From positions 1 through 63,976 of the forward strand of contig NZ_JAEULP010000035.1 of NCBI RefSeq assembly GCF_016792905.1: a stretch of DNA of 63,976 nt. The letters are read 5' to 3'. This document shows, piece by piece, positions 27,977 to 37,577 of the stretch. The stretch is from Tabrizicola sp. (GTDB lineage Bacteria; Pseudomonadota; Alphaproteobacteria; Rhodobacterales; Rhodobacteraceae). The notes under the pieces were generated by a model, which had not been told where the DNA came from, ran no database searches, and worked only from the letters and a program-made list of their open reading frames with translations. Made by a program: the position numbers and the translations under genes. Numbering within the stretch: position 1 is the stretch's first letter; each line of letters opens with the position of its first letter.

Positions 27977-28395
27977 TCCTTGCGCTCCACGGTAAAGGCG
28001 CCGGTCGCCATCGCCACCGGGCGGGCTTCGTCGTCATCCGTGGCCACTGCCCGGACGAAGGCCACGCTGCGGGTGACATGATGGCATTCCGCGCGGGTGC
28101 GGATGGTCTGGCCCGGCGTGGCGGGGCGCATGTAGTCGATCCGCAAATCCAGCGTCGCGGTCGAGAACCCGGCCTGCGGATGGCTCATCACCGATGTGCC
28201 GCAGGCGGTGTCCATCAGCGCGGAAACGGCGCCGCCGTGGATCACCCCGGTTGCCGGGTCGCCGACAAGCCGGGCGTCGTAGGGCATTGATATGGTGGCG
28301 TTGCCTTCGCCGATGGTTTCAAGCCGCATCCCCAGCTCTCGGCTGTGCGGCAGGGCTTCGATGAACTGGCGGGCGATGGTCTCGATGTCGGGCAT
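27973..28395 (-). CDS. PaaI-type hotdog thioesterase A
   Basis: A 140-residue paralogue of the following gene with VIHGGAVSALMDTACGTSVMS as active-site segment. GGAGGCCCC precedes ATG 28395; the few residues upstream are dropped. Two different hotdog thioesterases in one operon may form a heteromer or handle different chain lengths. It is divergent from the MerR regulator. Confidence 0.88.
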   Translation of the reverse strand: MPDIETIARQFIEALPHSRELGMRLETIGEGNATISMPYDARLVGDPATGVIHGGAVSALMDTACGTSVMSHPQAGFSTATLDLRIDYMRPATPGQTIRTRAECHHVTRSVAFVRAVATDDDEARPVAMATGAFTVERKE

Positions 28396-28503
28396 GGGGC
28401 CTCCGGGCCGACGCATCAAACCGCTGCGTCAGGGGGAAGGCAACCCCCGACACGGTTGCACCAGCGAAGGTGTCCCCCTAGGCTGACCGGTGGAGGACCG
28501 CGC

Positions 28504-28884
28504 ATGACCGAGACCCGCCTGACCTTCAAGGAGATGTGTGCCAGGTTCGACGTGACCCCGCGCACGCTGCGCTACTACGAATACATCGAGCTTCTTGCCC
28601 CGGAAAAGGAAGGCCGCGCCCGCTTCTACGCCTCGCGCGAGGTGGCGCGGATGAAGCTGATCCTGCGCGGCCGCCGCTTCGGCTTCTCGCTGGAGGAGAT
28701 CCGCCAGTGGCTCCTGATCTACGGCAAGAAGGGCGAACGTCCGCAGCTTGAGGCCTGGCTGCAACTCGCCGACCGGCAGCTGGTCGAGCTGGAGAAGCAG
28801 AAGGCCGAACTCGAAGGCTCGATTGCCGACCTGCGCGCCCTGCGCGAGACGGCGGTGCAGGAAATGGGCAGACTGGTCGAATGA
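28504..28884 (+). CDS. MerR family transcriptional regulator
   Basis: A 126-residue regulator: N-terminal winged helix with MCARFDVTPRTLRYYEYIELL, then a long helix (ADRQLVELEKQKAELEGSIADLRAL) for dimerisation. There is no C-terminal cysteine cluster, so it is not a metal sensor of the MerR/CueR kind. The start follows GGAGGACC. It is divergent from the thioesterase-MATE operon and is its probable regulator. Confidence 0.88.
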   Translation: MTETRLTFKEMCARFDVTPRTLRYYEYIELLAPEKEGRARFYASREVARMKLILRGRRFGFSLEEIRQWLLIYGKKGERPQLEAWLQLADRQLVELEKQKAELEGSIADLRALRETAVQEMGRLVE

Positions 28885-28918
28885 TGACGTCGGGTCATCC
28901 AGGTGCGGGGTTCGCCGA

Positions 28919-28965
28919 CGGCGAATTGCCATGCTTTTTCCATAGATTCGCCGAACGATGGCAAT
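28919..28965 (+). promoter_or_regulatory. Interleaved inverted repeats (pseudoknot topology)
   Basis: Two perfect eight-base inverted repeats are interleaved as A-B-A'-B': CGGCGAAT (28919-28926) with ATTCGCCG (28946-28953), and ATTGCCAT (28925-28932) with ATGGCAAT (28958-28965). In RNA this order gives an H-type pseudoknot or two exclusive hairpins; in DNA two overlapping operators. It lies about 50 bases before the small secreted protein gene. Confidence 0.5.
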
Positions 28966-29011
28966 CGTTCTGCCCTATCGCCTTGCAGGCGGGTGGATCG
29001 GGGTTGATTCA

Positions 29012-29431
29012 ATGCGATTGAAGCGCCACCGTGGGTTTGCGGGTCTATCGGTTTTGGGGGTGATGGTGGTGTCTGCAACGGGTGTTCTGGCCGACCAGCC
29101 TTCCGGCCTGTCCTTTGCCTGCACCGGCGGCACCCAGACCGATCCCGCCCGCGTTGCCGAGATTTGCGCCGACTTCCTGAAGGCGGTGCGCAACCAGCCC
29201 GATCTTTCCGGCGCCGATCTGCAGGACGCGCCCCTGTCCGGCGGCCCGGGGCTCGAGATCGAGATCACCGAGGCCACCGCCACGAAGATCGAGGTCATTC
29301 CGACCTGGATCGACGCTTCCGGCCAGCGGGCTGTCCGGCCCTCGGTCGGAATGCTGACGATGGATACCACCGTGACCAGGTCCAGACGCCTGGCATTCTT
29401 CCAGAGGCTGATCGCCGACCTTCCTCGCTAA
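29012..29431 (+). CDS. Small secreted protein, unknown function
   Basis: About 139 residues from MRLKRHRGFAGLSVLGVMVVSATGVLADQ, a signal peptide likely cut after VLA. The mature part has two cysteines (FACTGG and EICADF) that could form one disulfide, then a beta-rich middle. No known domain is recognised. An alternative ATG at 28958 gives 18 more residues but spoils the signal peptide. It precedes the RTX protease by 24 bases and is probably cotranscribed. Confidence 0.65.
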   Translation: MRLKRHRGFAGLSVLGVMVVSATGVLADQPSGLSFACTGGTQTDPARVAEICADFLKAVRNQPDLSGADLQDAPLSGGPGLEIEITEATATKIEVIPTWIDASGQRAVRPSVGMLTMDTTVTRSRRLAFFQRLIADLPR

Positions 29432-29455
29432 CCTTTCTTGCCAAGGACTCATTTC

Positions 29456-32017
29456 ATGCCCGACGTTCAAGCCGCCCGCGACCCCTCCACCCCGAATGCC
29501 GCGCCAAATCCCGGCGATCCGTCTGCAGCCCCGATCTTCACCTGGGACCAGATCGCCACCCAGCTGACCAGTGGCTATTGGGGGGGCGTGCAGTACAAGT
29601 TCGCGCTGACGGCCACCAGAACGCTGACCTACAACGTTTCGGGCCTGTCGACGGCGGAACGCGCGATTGCAGTGGCCGCCCTTGAAGCCTGGACCGAGGT
29701 GACGGGTATCAGGTTCGTCGCATCAACCGCGTCCAACGCGAAGCTCATGTTCGACAACAACGATCCCGACGGCGCCTATGCCTATTCGGATTTCACGGGA
29801 ACCACGCTCACCCAGTCGTTCATCAACATACCGCGCGACTGGGCTCCGCTCGATCTGAACAGCTACATGCTTCAAACCTACATGCACGAGATCGGCCATG
29901 CGCTGGGCCTGGGGCATGCCGGAAACTACAATGGAGACGCGACCTACGGCGTCGATAATCTCTATGACAACGACAGCTGGCTGGCGACGGTCATGTCGTA
30001 CTTCAGCCAGGACGACAACACGCTATCCGCGACCGACAGTTTCGCCTTCACGGCCACGCTCATGCCGGCCGACATCATCGCCATCCAGAACCTCTACGGG
30101 TTTTCGGGTGTCACCAACGGCGGAAACTCGGTCTACGGCTACGGTTCGAACATCGGCGGCTATCTGCAGAGCTTGCTGAACCAGTGGACGGGCTACAGCC
30201 CCCGCACTGCGGCTGTCTACTGGGGCGATCCGATCGCCTTCACGATCTACGACACCAACGGCATCGACACGATCAACTTCTCGAATTTCAGCGCCAACCA
30301 GGAAATTTCGCTTTTCGAGCTGACCTATTCCGACATCGGCGGTCTGGTCGACAACGTGACCATTGCCCGCGGCACGGTGATCGAGAATGCCACGTCGGGC
30401 GCGGGCAACGACACGTTGACCGGCAACAACGTCAACAACGTGCTCCGCGCCAATGCCGGGAACGACATCCTGACCGGCAACCTGGGCAACGACACGCTCT
30501 ATGGCGGGCTTGGCGACGACACCCTGTCGGGCGGCGGCGGCAATGACGTCCTTTATGGCGAAGGCGGATCCAACGTCCTCGACGGGGGCGCGGGCAATGA
30601 CACCTATTATCTGACCGGCGTGACCAACGTGGTGCTGGAGGAGGCGGATGGCGGCATCGACACGATCCGCACCACGCAGACCAGCATCTTCCTGGCCGAC
30701 CAGGTGGAGAACCTGGTGCTGACCTCGACGCTGGGCGTCTATGCGATGGGCAACGTGCAGGGCAACTCGATCACTGGCGGCACCGGCGGCGACACGCTGT
30801 TCGGGGCCGACGGGTTCGATTTCCTCTACGGCGGCGCGGGCAACGACAGCCTCGATGGTGGCACCGGGAATGACGTGATCTACGCAGGCACGGGCAATGA
30901 CAATGCCTTGGGCGGCGACGGGGCGGACACGCTTTTCGGCAGCACCGGCAACGACACGCTGGCGGGGGGCGCCGAAGCTGACCGCCTTCTGGGCGAGGAT
31001 GGCAATGACCGGCTGTTCGGCGATGCAGGTGGCGACTCGATCTATGGCGGCAACGGCAACGATTCGCTCTACGGCGGCGAGGGCGGCGATTTTCTGGACG
31101 GGGGCGTCGGCAACGACAGCATGGACGGCGGTGCGGGTGACGACACCTATGTCGTGAACGCTGCCGGCGACCGGGTGGTCGAAGGCCTGGACGGCGGCAT
31201 CGACACGGTCCGCACCGCGCTGACGAATTTCACTCTGGGCGAGAACGTGGAAAACCTGGTGCTGACCTCGACCAGTGCCTCGACCGGCACCGGCAACGGG
31301 CTGGACAACACGATCACCGGCGGTGTCGGGTCGGACAGGCTGTTCGGGATGGACGGTTTCGATTTCCTGTTCGGCGGCGGGGGCAGCGACACCCTGTCCG
31401 GCGGCAACGGCAGCGACTGGATCGATGGCGGCATCGGCAACGATTCGGTGCTGGGCGGGGCGGATTTCGACACGATCATTGGCGGCGTCGGCAACGACAG
31501 GCTGTTCGGCGGCACCGAGGGGGACATGCTTTACGGCGATGCCGGCAACGACCAGCTGGACGGCGAGGACGGCGAAGACAGGCTGTTCGGCGGAATCGGC
31601 AATGACGTGCTTCTGGGCCGGGCGAATGACGACTGGCTGGACGGGGGTGATGGTGCCGACACGCTGAACGGCGGCCTGGGCTATGACGTCTACGTTGGCG
31701 GGGCAGGTGCTGACCGCTTCGTCATCAGCACGGCGGACATGGCCGACGAGTTTCTTGATTTCACCAGCGGTCTGGACAGGGTGGGCCTGTCGCGGGCGGG
31801 GCTTGGCATTGCCACCACGGCGACGATTGCCGCGATGTGGCAAACCGGCACGGCACTTCCCGAGACCTTCGGGGGCACCCAGCCTGTGCTGTTCTACGAC
31901 GCCTCGACGCGCACGCTGTATCTGGACCTCGACGGAGGGGAGAGCGGAAATGCCTCCGCGCTCTTCACCGTTCAGGAAGGCGGCACCCTGACGCAGACCG
32001 ACTTCCTGTTCGTCTGA
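29456..32017 (+). CDS. Serralysin-like RTX metalloprotease
   Basis: An 853-residue secreted zinc protease. The catalytic motif HEIGHALGLGH spans His144, Glu145, His148 and His154, and the Met-turn (VMSYF) is Met180. From about residue 316 to 760 it has many GGxGxDxLx calcium-binding nonapeptides in blocks, with two GGIDT(I/V)RT...VENLVLTST segments 181 residues apart. There is no N-terminal signal, and the end DFLFV is the acidic-plus-hydrophobic tail of type I secretion substrates. No type I exporter genes are in the window. ATG 29456 follows AAGGA by eight bases. Confidence 0.9.
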   Translation: MPDVQAARDPSTPNAAPNPGDPSAAPIFTWDQIATQLTSGYWGGVQYKFALTATRTLTYNVSGLSTAERAIAVAALEAWTEVTGIRFVASTASNAKLMFDNNDPDGAYAYSDFTGTTLTQSFINIPRDWAPLDLNSYMLQTYMHEIGHALGLGHAGNYNGDATYGVDNLYDNDSWLATVMSYFSQDDNTLSATDSFAFTATLMPADIIAIQNLYGFSGVTNGGNSVYGYGSNIGGYLQSLLNQWTGYSPRTAAVYWGDPIAFTIYDTNGIDTINFSNFSANQEISLFELTYSDIGGLVDNVTIARGTVIENATSGAGNDTLTGNNVNNVLRANAGNDILTGNLGNDTLYGGLGDDTLSGGGGNDVLYGEGGSNVLDGGAGNDTYYLTGVTNVVLEEADGGIDTIRTTQTSIFLADQVENLVLTSTLGVYAMGNVQGNSITGGTGGDTLFGADGFDFLYGGAGNDSLDGGTGNDVIYAGTGNDNALGGDGADTLFGSTGNDTLAGGAEADRLLGEDGNDRLFGDAGGDSIYGGNGNDSLYGGEGGDFLDGGVGNDSMDGGAGDDTYVVNAAGDRVVEGLDGGIDTVRTALTNFTLGENVENLVLTSTSASTGTGNGLDNTITGGVGSDRLFGMDGFDFLFGGGGSDTLSGGNGSDWIDGGIGNDSVLGGADFDTIIGGVGNDRLFGGTEGDMLYGDAGNDQLDGEDGEDRLFGGIGNDVLLGRANDDWLDGGDGADTLNGGLGYDVYVGGAGADRFVISTADMADEFLDFTSGLDRVGLSRAGLGIATTATIAAMWQTGTALPETFGGTQPVLFYDASTRTLYLDLDGGESGNASALFTVQEGGTLTQTDFLFV

Positions 32018-32033
32018 ACCGGCTGAGCCTTTT

Positions 32034-32072
32034 CGGGGGCCGGGCGAGGCATCTGCCATCGCCCGGCCCCCG
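32034..32072. terminator. Strong hairpin between convergent genes
   Basis: A perfect 14-bp stem (CGGGGGCCGGGCGA / TCGCCCGGCCCCCG) with an 11-base loop between the protease and the Usp gene. There is no U-tract right after it on either strand, so it may act as a 3'-end barrier rather than a classical terminator. Confidence 0.6.
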
Positions 32073-32077
32073 ATCCG

Positions 32078-32923
32078 TCAATGGGCCAGGAAGACCGGAA
32101 CTTCTGCGTTTTCCAGCATGTCGCGGGTCGTGCCGCCCAGGATCGCCTCGCGGAACCGCGAATGGCCATAGGCGCCCATCACCAGAAGATCGGCATCGAG
32201 GTCGCGCACCTGGCGGGCCAGAACGTCGGACACATGCGGCAGGGTGCGTGCCAGGACCGAAACCTCGGCCTTGACGCCGTGCCTGACCAGCAGCTGGCAC
32301 AGGTGCCCCCCGGGATCAGACCGCTCCGGCCCGTGGGTCGGCGGATCGACCACGACGATCTGGACCATGTCGGCGCGCTTGAGGAAGGGCAGGGCCCGGC
32401 GCGCGGCAACCAGCGCCTCGCGGCTCTGGTTCCAGCCGACGACAATGCGCTTCGGCTGGGCCGTCTTCATGCCCGAGGGTGGAACGATCAGGACCGGCGC
32501 CATGCCTTCGAAGAGCGCGGCCTCCGTCACCGCCTCGTCGGCGACGCTGCGGGTCTTGCCATAGGGCAGCGGCAGCACGGTGAGGTCGCTGTAACGCGCG
32601 CGGGCCGCGACGACATCTGTCAGTGCCCCAAGCTGGGTCACGACCGATTCGACGGATGACCGCAGCGAGGGGGACTGTGCCCCGATCGCCGCATTCAGCG
32701 CCGCCTCGGCTTCGCGCGCCTCGCCTTCGGCCCGGTCCATCGCGGCGGCGATTACCACCGCGCCCGACCCGACATAGGAATACCCGACCTGAGTGCGGTC
32801 GACACCCAGGGCAAGCCCGTCCAGATGCGCATCCGTCGCCGTGGCGATCTGACCGGCGGCTGTCACAGTTGCAAGTACGCCCTCGGGCGCGACCGCCACG
32901 GTGAGGAGGGATTTGTAGGCCAT
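32078..32923 (-). CDS. Tandem-domain universal stress protein
   Basis: A 281-residue protein of two Usp domains. The second carries a good nucleotide loop, VMGAYGHSRFREAILGGTTRDML. Of two ATGs (32929, 32923) the second has AAGGGAG six bases upstream. It is divergent from ccoN, and the 214-nt region between holds two FnrL-type boxes. The same arrangement (Usp opposite ccoN) exists in Rhodobacter sphaeroides, so anaerobic induction by FnrL is likely. Confidence 0.88.
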   Translation of the reverse strand: MAYKSLLTVAVAPEGVLATVTAAGQIATATDAHLDGLALGVDRTQVGYSYVGSGAVVIAAAMDRAEGEAREAEAALNAAIGAQSPSLRSSVESVVTQLGALTDVVAARARYSDLTVLPLPYGKTRSVADEAVTEAALFEGMAPVLIVPPSGMKTAQPKRIVVGWNQSREALVAARRALPFLKRADMVQIVVVDPPTHGPERSDPGGHLCQLLVRHGVKAEVSVLARTLPHVSDVLARQVRDLDADLLVMGAYGHSRFREAILGGTTRDMLENAEVPVFLAH

Positions 32924-32978
32924 GGTCATCTCCCTTGATAATCTTCAAGCTAGCATGAGCGTTGCAGAATTGCGCGCC

Positions 32979-32992
32979 TTGACCGAGGTCAA
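32979..32992. promoter_or_regulatory. FnrL box 1 (usp/ccoN intergenic)
   Basis: TTGACCGAGGTCAA, matching the FNR pattern TTGAY-N4-RTCAA with perfect symmetry. It is 56 bases from the Usp start, suited to act on that gene. Confidence 0.8.
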
Positions 32993-33010
32993 TTCCACTT
33001 TGGATTCCGG

Positions 33011-33024
33011 TTGACCCAGATCAA
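33011..33024. promoter_or_regulatory. FnrL box 2 (usp/ccoN intergenic)
   Basis: TTGACCCAGATCAA, second FNR-type site, 114 bases before the ccoN ATG and centred 32 bases from box 1. Likely activates ccoNOQP at low oxygen. Confidence 0.82.
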
Positions 33025-33137
33025 GGCGGATATCTCTGCTGCACCGCAGAAGTCAGAATGCCGAAGAGTGCGGCTGCCGGTTCCGAATCAAGATCCGGTG
33101 CGGCGGACCGCATGAGACAGGACGAAGGGACGCTACC

Positions 33138-34736
33138 ATGTGGGATTACCTAAAACTTGCCGGGCTTGGCCTTGTCGCGGTCCTGGCCGCGATCGCGGCC
33201 AACTACGCGCATGACCTGGCCTATCAGGTCAACGCGATCACCGTGATGCTTGCTGCTGGCATCGCCTTTCTGTGGGTGGTCCGCTCGGCGGGCGACCCGA
33301 AACCCAATGTGCAGCACGAATATTTCGACAGCGTGATCCGCGCCGGCGCGATCGCCACCGCCTTCTGGGGCGTCGTCGGCTTTCTTGTCGGCGTGGTCAT
33401 CGCCACCCAGCTGGCCTTCCCGCAGCTGAACTTCGAGTTCCTGCAGGGCTATGGCAACTTCGGCCGCCTGCGCCCGCTGCACACCAGCGCGGTGATCTTC
33501 GCCTTTGGCGGCAACGCGCTCATCATGTCGTCCTTCTACATCGTCCAGCGCACCAGCGCCGCGCGCCTGTTCGGCGGCTCGCTCGGCTGGTTCGTGTTCT
33601 GGGGCTGGCAGCTGGTCATCGTGCTGGCTGCCACGGGCTATGTCCTCGGCGCGACGCAGGGCAAGGAATATGCCGAACCCGTCTGGTACGTCGACATCCT
33701 GATCACCGTGGTCTGGGTCGCCTTCCTGATCGCCTTCATGGGCACGCTCTTCAAACGCAAGGAGCCCCATATCTACGTCGCGAACTGGTTCCTCCTGTCG
33801 ATGATCCTGACTGTCGCGATGTTGCACCTCGTCAACAACGCGGCGATCCCGGTCTCGATCTTCGGCTCGGCCCAGGTCCAGCTCTACTCCGGCGTGCAGG
33901 ATGCGATGGTGCAATGGTGGTACGGCCACAACGCCGTGGGCTTCTTCCTGACCGCGGGCTTCCTCGGGATGATGTACTACTTCGTCCCGAAGCAGGCCGA
34001 ACGCCCGGTCTACAGCTACAAGCTGTCGATCATCCACTTCTGGGCGCTGATCTTCCTTTACATCTGGGCGGGTCCCCACCACCTGCACTACACCGCGCTG
34101 CCTGACTGGGCGTCGACCCTTGGCATGGTGTTCTCGGTGATCCTGTGGATGCCTTCCTGGGGCGGCATGATCAACGGCCTGATGACGCTGTCGGGTGCCT
34201 GGGACAAGCTGCGCACCGACCCGATCATCCGCATGATGGTGGTTTCCATCGGCTTCTACGGGATGTCCACCTTCGAAGGCCCGATGATGTCGATCAAGGC
34301 GGTGAACTCGCTGTCGCACTACACCGACTGGACCATCGGCCACGTCCATTCCGGCGCCCTCGGCTGGAACGGGATGATCACCTTCGGCGTCCTCTACTAC
34401 CTGGTGCCGCGGCTCTGGAACCGTGAAGGCCTCTACTCGCTGAAACTCGTCAGCTGGCACTTCTGGCTCGCCACCATCGGCATCGTGCTCTACGCCTCGT
34501 CGATGTGGGTCACGGGCATCATGGAAGGCCTGATGTGGCGCGAAGTCGATGCGAACGGCTTTCTCGTGAACGCCTTCGCCGACACCGTGGCCGCGAAGTT
34601 CCCGATGTATGTGGTGCGGGCGCTGGGTGGTCTGCTGTTCCTGACCGGGGCGGTGATCATGTGCTGGAACCTCTGGATGACCGTGCGCGCGCAGCCTGTG
34701 AAGGCCTCGCAGCACGCGGCTGTTCCGGCAGAATAA
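33138..34736 (+). CDS. ccoN: cbb3-type cytochrome c oxidase subunit I
   Basis: A 532-residue catalytic haem-copper subunit with twelve helices that reduces oxygen to water at high affinity in the inner membrane. Conserved stretches include [19 protein letters not shown] (low-spin haem ligand region), the copper-site [13 protein letters not shown] and the [18 protein letters not shown] segment. GAAGGGACG precedes the ATG. First gene of ccoNOQP. Confidence 0.97.
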   Translation: MWDYLKLAGLGLVAVLAAIAANYAHDLAYQVNAITVMLAAGIAFLWVVRSAGDPKPNVQHEYFDSVIRAGAIATAFWGVVGFLVGVVIATQLAFPQLNFEFLQGYGNFGRLRPLHTSAVIFAFGGNALIMSSFYIVQRTSAARLFGGSLGWFVFWGWQLVIVLAATGYVLGATQGKEYAEPVWYVDILITVVWVAFLIAFMGTLFKRKEPHIYVANWFLLSMILTVAMLHLVNNAAIPVSIFGSAQVQLYSGVQDAMVQWWYGHNAVGFFLTAGFLGMMYYFVPKQAERPVYSYKLSIIHFWALIFLYIWAGPHHLHYTALPDWASTLGMVFSVILWMPSWGGMINGLMTLSGAWDKLRTDPIIRMMVVSIGFYGMSTFEGPMMSIKAVNSLSHYTDWTIGHVHSGALGWNGMITFGVLYYLVPRLWNREGLYSLKLVSWHFWLATIGIVLYASSMWVTGIMEGLMWREVDANGFLVNAFADTVAAKFPMYVVRALGGLLFLTGAVIMCWNLWMTVRAQPVKASQHAAVPAE

Positions 34737-34748
34737 GGAAACGGGACA

Positions 34749-35516
34749 ATGGCTTTTCTTGACAAACACAAGGCAATCGAAACGCACGCCACGCTTCTGA
34801 TGGTGCTCAGCCTTCTGGTCGTGACCATCGGGGGGATCGTGCAGATCGTGCCGCTCTTCTACCTGGAAAACACCATCGAGAAGGTGGAGGGGGTGCGTCC
34901 CTACACCCCGCTCGAACTGGCCGGACGGTCGATCTACATCCGCGAGGGCTGCTACAACTGCCACAGCCAGATGATCCGCCCGATGCGCGACGAGGTCGAA
35001 CGCTATGGCCACTACTCGCTGGCAGCGGAATCGATGTATGACCGCCCGTTCCAGTGGGGGTCGAAGCGCACCGGGCCCGACCTGGCGCGCGTCGGCGGCC
35101 GCTACTCCGACGAATGGCATCAGGACCACTTCACCAATGCCAAGTCGGTCGTGCCGGAATCGGTGATGCCGCCCTACGGCTTCCTCGCGAACAACGTGAT
35201 CGACGGGAAATACATCCAGGACGTGCTGATCACGAACCGGCTGACCGGCGTGCCCTACACCGACGCGATGGTGGAAAACGCGCTGGCCGACTTCACCGCC
35301 CAGGCTGATCCGAACGCCGACGGCGCGGGGCTGACCGACCGCTACACCTGGAAGGAAGAGAACGGCGTGGTCACACAGGCCTTCCCGAAGACGATCAACA
35401 TCCGCAACTTCGACGGCCAGCCCGAGCTGACCGAGATGGACGCGCTGATCGCCTATATCCAGGTGCTGGGCACGATGGTCGACTTCTCGACCTTCACGCC
35501 CGTGGCGAACCGGTAA
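34749..35516 (+). CDS. ccoO: cbb3 oxidase subunit II (monohaem cytochrome c)
   Basis: A 255-residue membrane-anchored cytochrome c. One N-terminal helix ([24 protein letters not shown]) is followed by [12 protein letters not shown] with the haem-binding cysteines at 68 and 71. It passes electrons from CcoP to CcoN. It follows ccoN by 12 bases. Confidence 0.96.
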   Translation: MAFLDKHKAIETHATLLMVLSLLVVTIGGIVQIVPLFYLENTIEKVEGVRPYTPLELAGRSIYIREGCYNCHSQMIRPMRDEVERYGHYSLAAESMYDRPFQWGSKRTGPDLARVGGRYSDEWHQDHFTNAKSVVPESVMPPYGFLANNVIDGKYIQDVLITNRLTGVPYTDAMVENALADFTAQADPNADGAGLTDRYTWKEENGVVTQAFPKTINIRNFDGQPELTEMDALIAYIQVLGTMVDFSTFTPVANR

Positions 35517-35526
35517 GGGGGCAGCG

Positions 35527-35724
35527 ATGGAAACCTATTCCTTCCTGCGCCACCTGGCCGACAGCTGGTTCCTGCTGGCGATGACGCTGGGGTTCCTGGG
35601 GCTTTGCGTCTGGGCCTTCCGGCCCGGATCGCGCGCCGCGCACCAGGAGGTCGCCACCTCGATCTTCCGCAACGATGACCATCCTGCGGACGATCACCCT
35701 GCCCAAACCGTTAAGGAGGCGTAA
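35527..35724 (+). CDS. ccoQ: cbb3 oxidase small subunit CcoQ
   Basis: A 65-residue protein with one helix ([18 protein letters not shown]) and a hydrophilic tail, in the standard place between ccoO and ccoP. CcoQ shields the assembled oxidase from oxygen damage in Rhodobacter. Confidence 0.9.
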   Translation: METYSFLRHLADSWFLLAMTLGFLGLCVWAFRPGSRAAHQEVATSIFRNDDHPADDHPAQTVKEA

Positions 35725-35728
35725 GGCC

Positions 35729-36607
35729 ATGTGTGCCAAGCCAATCAAGAAAGAGCCTCGGCAGGTGGAAACGACCGGCCACAGCTGGGACGGCATCGAG
35801 GAATACAACAACCCGCTGCCGCGCTGGTGGGTCTGGGTGTTCTACGCCACGATCATCTGGGGCATCGGCTACACCGTGGCCTATCCGGCCTGGCCGCTGA
35901 TCACGGGGGCGACCCCAGGGCTGCTCGGGGCCTCGACCCGCGCCGATGTCGAGGTCGAGATTGCCGCCGTCGACAAGGCCAACGCGGCGATCAAGGACAA
36001 GCTGGTTGCCGCCGACCTGAACGCCATCGGCGCTGACCCGGAACTTGCGGGCTATGCCGAACGGGCGGGCGCCGCGGTCTTCCGCACCAACTGCGCCCAG
36101 TGCCACGGCTCGGGCGCGGCCGGGGTGGTCGGCAAGGGCTATCCGAACCTTCTGGACGACGACTGGCTCTGGGGCGGCACGATGGACGACATCCACACGA
36201 CCGTCCTCCACGGCATCCGCAACACGACCGACGCCGACGCCCGCTATTCGGAAATGCCGAAGTTCGGCACGGACGGCATCCTGGACGAAACCCAGATTGC
36301 CCAGGTTGCGGAACATGTGCTGGCCCTTTCGGGGCAGGACCATGACGCGACGCTGGACGCCGCCGGCGCCACCGTCTTCGCCGACTACTGCGCCGCCTGC
36401 CATATGGAAGACGGCAAGGGCGACCGGGCGCAGGGCGCTCCGAACCTGACCGATGCGATCTGGCTGTATGGCGGGTCGCGCGAAAAGATCATCGAGACAG
36501 TCACCAAGGCCCGTTTCGGCGTGATGCCCAACTGGAACCAGCGGCTGAGCGAAGATGAGATTCGCGCCGTGGCCTATTATGTCCACAGCCGTGGCGGTGG
36601 TGAGTGA
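35729..36607 (+). CDS. ccoP: cbb3 oxidase subunit III (dihaem cytochrome c)
   Basis: A 292-residue protein with one membrane helix ([24 protein letters not shown]) and two cytochrome c domains: CAQCH from Cys122 and CAACH from Cys221. It is the entry point for electrons from soluble cytochrome c. AAGGAGG overlapping the ccoQ end marks ATG 35729; the longer frame upstream is a read-through. Confidence 0.95.
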   Translation: MCAKPIKKEPRQVETTGHSWDGIEEYNNPLPRWWVWVFYATIIWGIGYTVAYPAWPLITGATPGLLGASTRADVEVEIAAVDKANAAIKDKLVAADLNAIGADPELAGYAERAGAAVFRTNCAQCHGSGAAGVVGKGYPNLLDDDWLWGGTMDDIHTTVLHGIRNTTDADARYSEMPKFGTDGILDETQIAQVAEHVLALSGQDHDATLDAAGATVFADYCAACHMEDGKGDRAQGAPNLTDAIWLYGGSREKIIETVTKARFGVMPNWNQRLSEDEIRAVAYYVHSRGGGE

Positions 36608-36631
36608 GTGACCTACGGTAACGAGTGAAGG

Positions 36632-36662
36632 AAGGGGGTCTTCCGGCCCCCTTTCTTTTTTG
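36632..36662 (+). terminator. Rho-independent terminator after ccoNOQP
   Basis: Stem AAGGGGG/CCCCCTT with an eight-base loop, followed by TTCTTTTTT. It ends the ccoNOQP transcript 25 bases after the ccoP stop. Confidence 0.85.
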
Positions 36663-36681
36663 CCTTTCTTGCCGCCGAGCT

Positions 36682-37365
36682 TCAGCCCATCGCGCTGCCA
36701 CGCACGGCCCGGTCCTTGGCCCGTTTCCTGTCGACCCGGTTGATCCAGAACACCAGCCCGACGCCGGTGGCGATATAGACCGCCCCGCCCAACAGTACGA
36801 TCTCGCCGGGAATCGGGCCGATGTCCGCCCGGTTCAGGAAACCGGGCCAGGACGTTGCCGGAAAGGGATGGACGATCAGCTTGCCGATATAGGCGACCGC
36901 CTGGATCAAGAGGATCCACAGGTAGTTCGACCGAACCCGGCGCGCGACCGCCACCATGTAGCTGACGTGGTACTGCGGGTTCCGGTAGTCGTTGGCCAGA
37001 ACGGTTTGCCAGTCCTGTTCGGTGTGCAGGTCGCCGTCCACCAGCATCGGCACATAGAAATGCCGCTCGATCCAGCGGGCGCGGGCGCGCCAGACGTTGA
37101 AGAACCTGTAGCGGCGCGCCTCCAGCGACAGGAAGAACAGGACCAGAACGCCCACCAGCACCAGCGGCAGCGGCGAAGCACCCGGCGAGGAATAGGTGAT
37201 CGACAGCGCCACGCCCAGCGTCACCACCGACCAGTTGGTCGTGGTGTCCAGCCGGGTGCGCCAGACCGTGCTGCGGTAGACCTCGCCCCGGTACAGATGC
37301 GCCAGCGCGCCGATTTCGGCGGCCGAGAACTCCTCGGTCGCAACTGCCTTGCGCTTTTCCACCAT
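36682..37365 (-). CDS. DUF2270 membrane protein
   Basis: A 227-residue protein with about four helices in two pairs (near residues 45-80 and 145-215) and the conserved LYRGEVYRSTVWRTRLDTTTNWSV and RRYRFFNVWRARARWIE. It matches the DUF2270 family, of unknown function. It sits between two cco operons on the opposite strand, so it is not part of them. Confidence 0.85.
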   Translation of the reverse strand: MVEKRKAVATEEFSAAEIGALAHLYRGEVYRSTVWRTRLDTTTNWSVVTLGVALSITYSSPGASPLPLVLVGVLVLFFLSLEARRYRFFNVWRARARWIERHFYVPMLVDGDLHTEQDWQTVLANDYRNPQYHVSYMVAVARRVRSNYLWILLIQAVAYIGKLIVHPFPATSWPGFLNRADIGPIPGEIVLLGGAVYIATGVGLVFWINRVDRKRAKDRAVRGSAMG

Positions 37366-37495
37366 GATGCCCCCCGATCCGCCCGGATCTCAGCATGGCA
37401 GGGCCGCCGCCTTCGGTCAAAGCCGACGGCAGGGCCGCCGATCACGCCGATTTGCGCCGCATTGCCGCATTCCCCTCGCCGGACCTTCTCCCTAG

Positions 37496-37509
37496 TTGAT
37501 GCAGGTCAA
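37496..37509. promoter_or_regulatory. FnrL box upstream of ccoG
   Basis: TTGATGCAGGTCAA fits TTGAY-N4-RTCAA. If it works as a class II site the transcript would begin near 37544, which favours the ATG at 37578 as the ccoG start. Confidence 0.8.
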
Positions 37510-37577
37510 TGTCCGCCTTCCCGGAATGACCGATTGCAAGCAGGATGATAGACTGGCCCCGGCCAGTGTCCGCATCA

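Noticed and set aside
30400-31700. Regularly spaced short DNA repeats that could look like a CRISPR array
   Set aside because: The repeats are coding nonapeptides in one frame with variable spacing, and no cas genes are present.
30023-32059. 678-residue open frame antisense to the RTX repeats
   Set aside because: Mirrors the GGxGxD codon pattern and has no domain; the plus strand is a serralysin.
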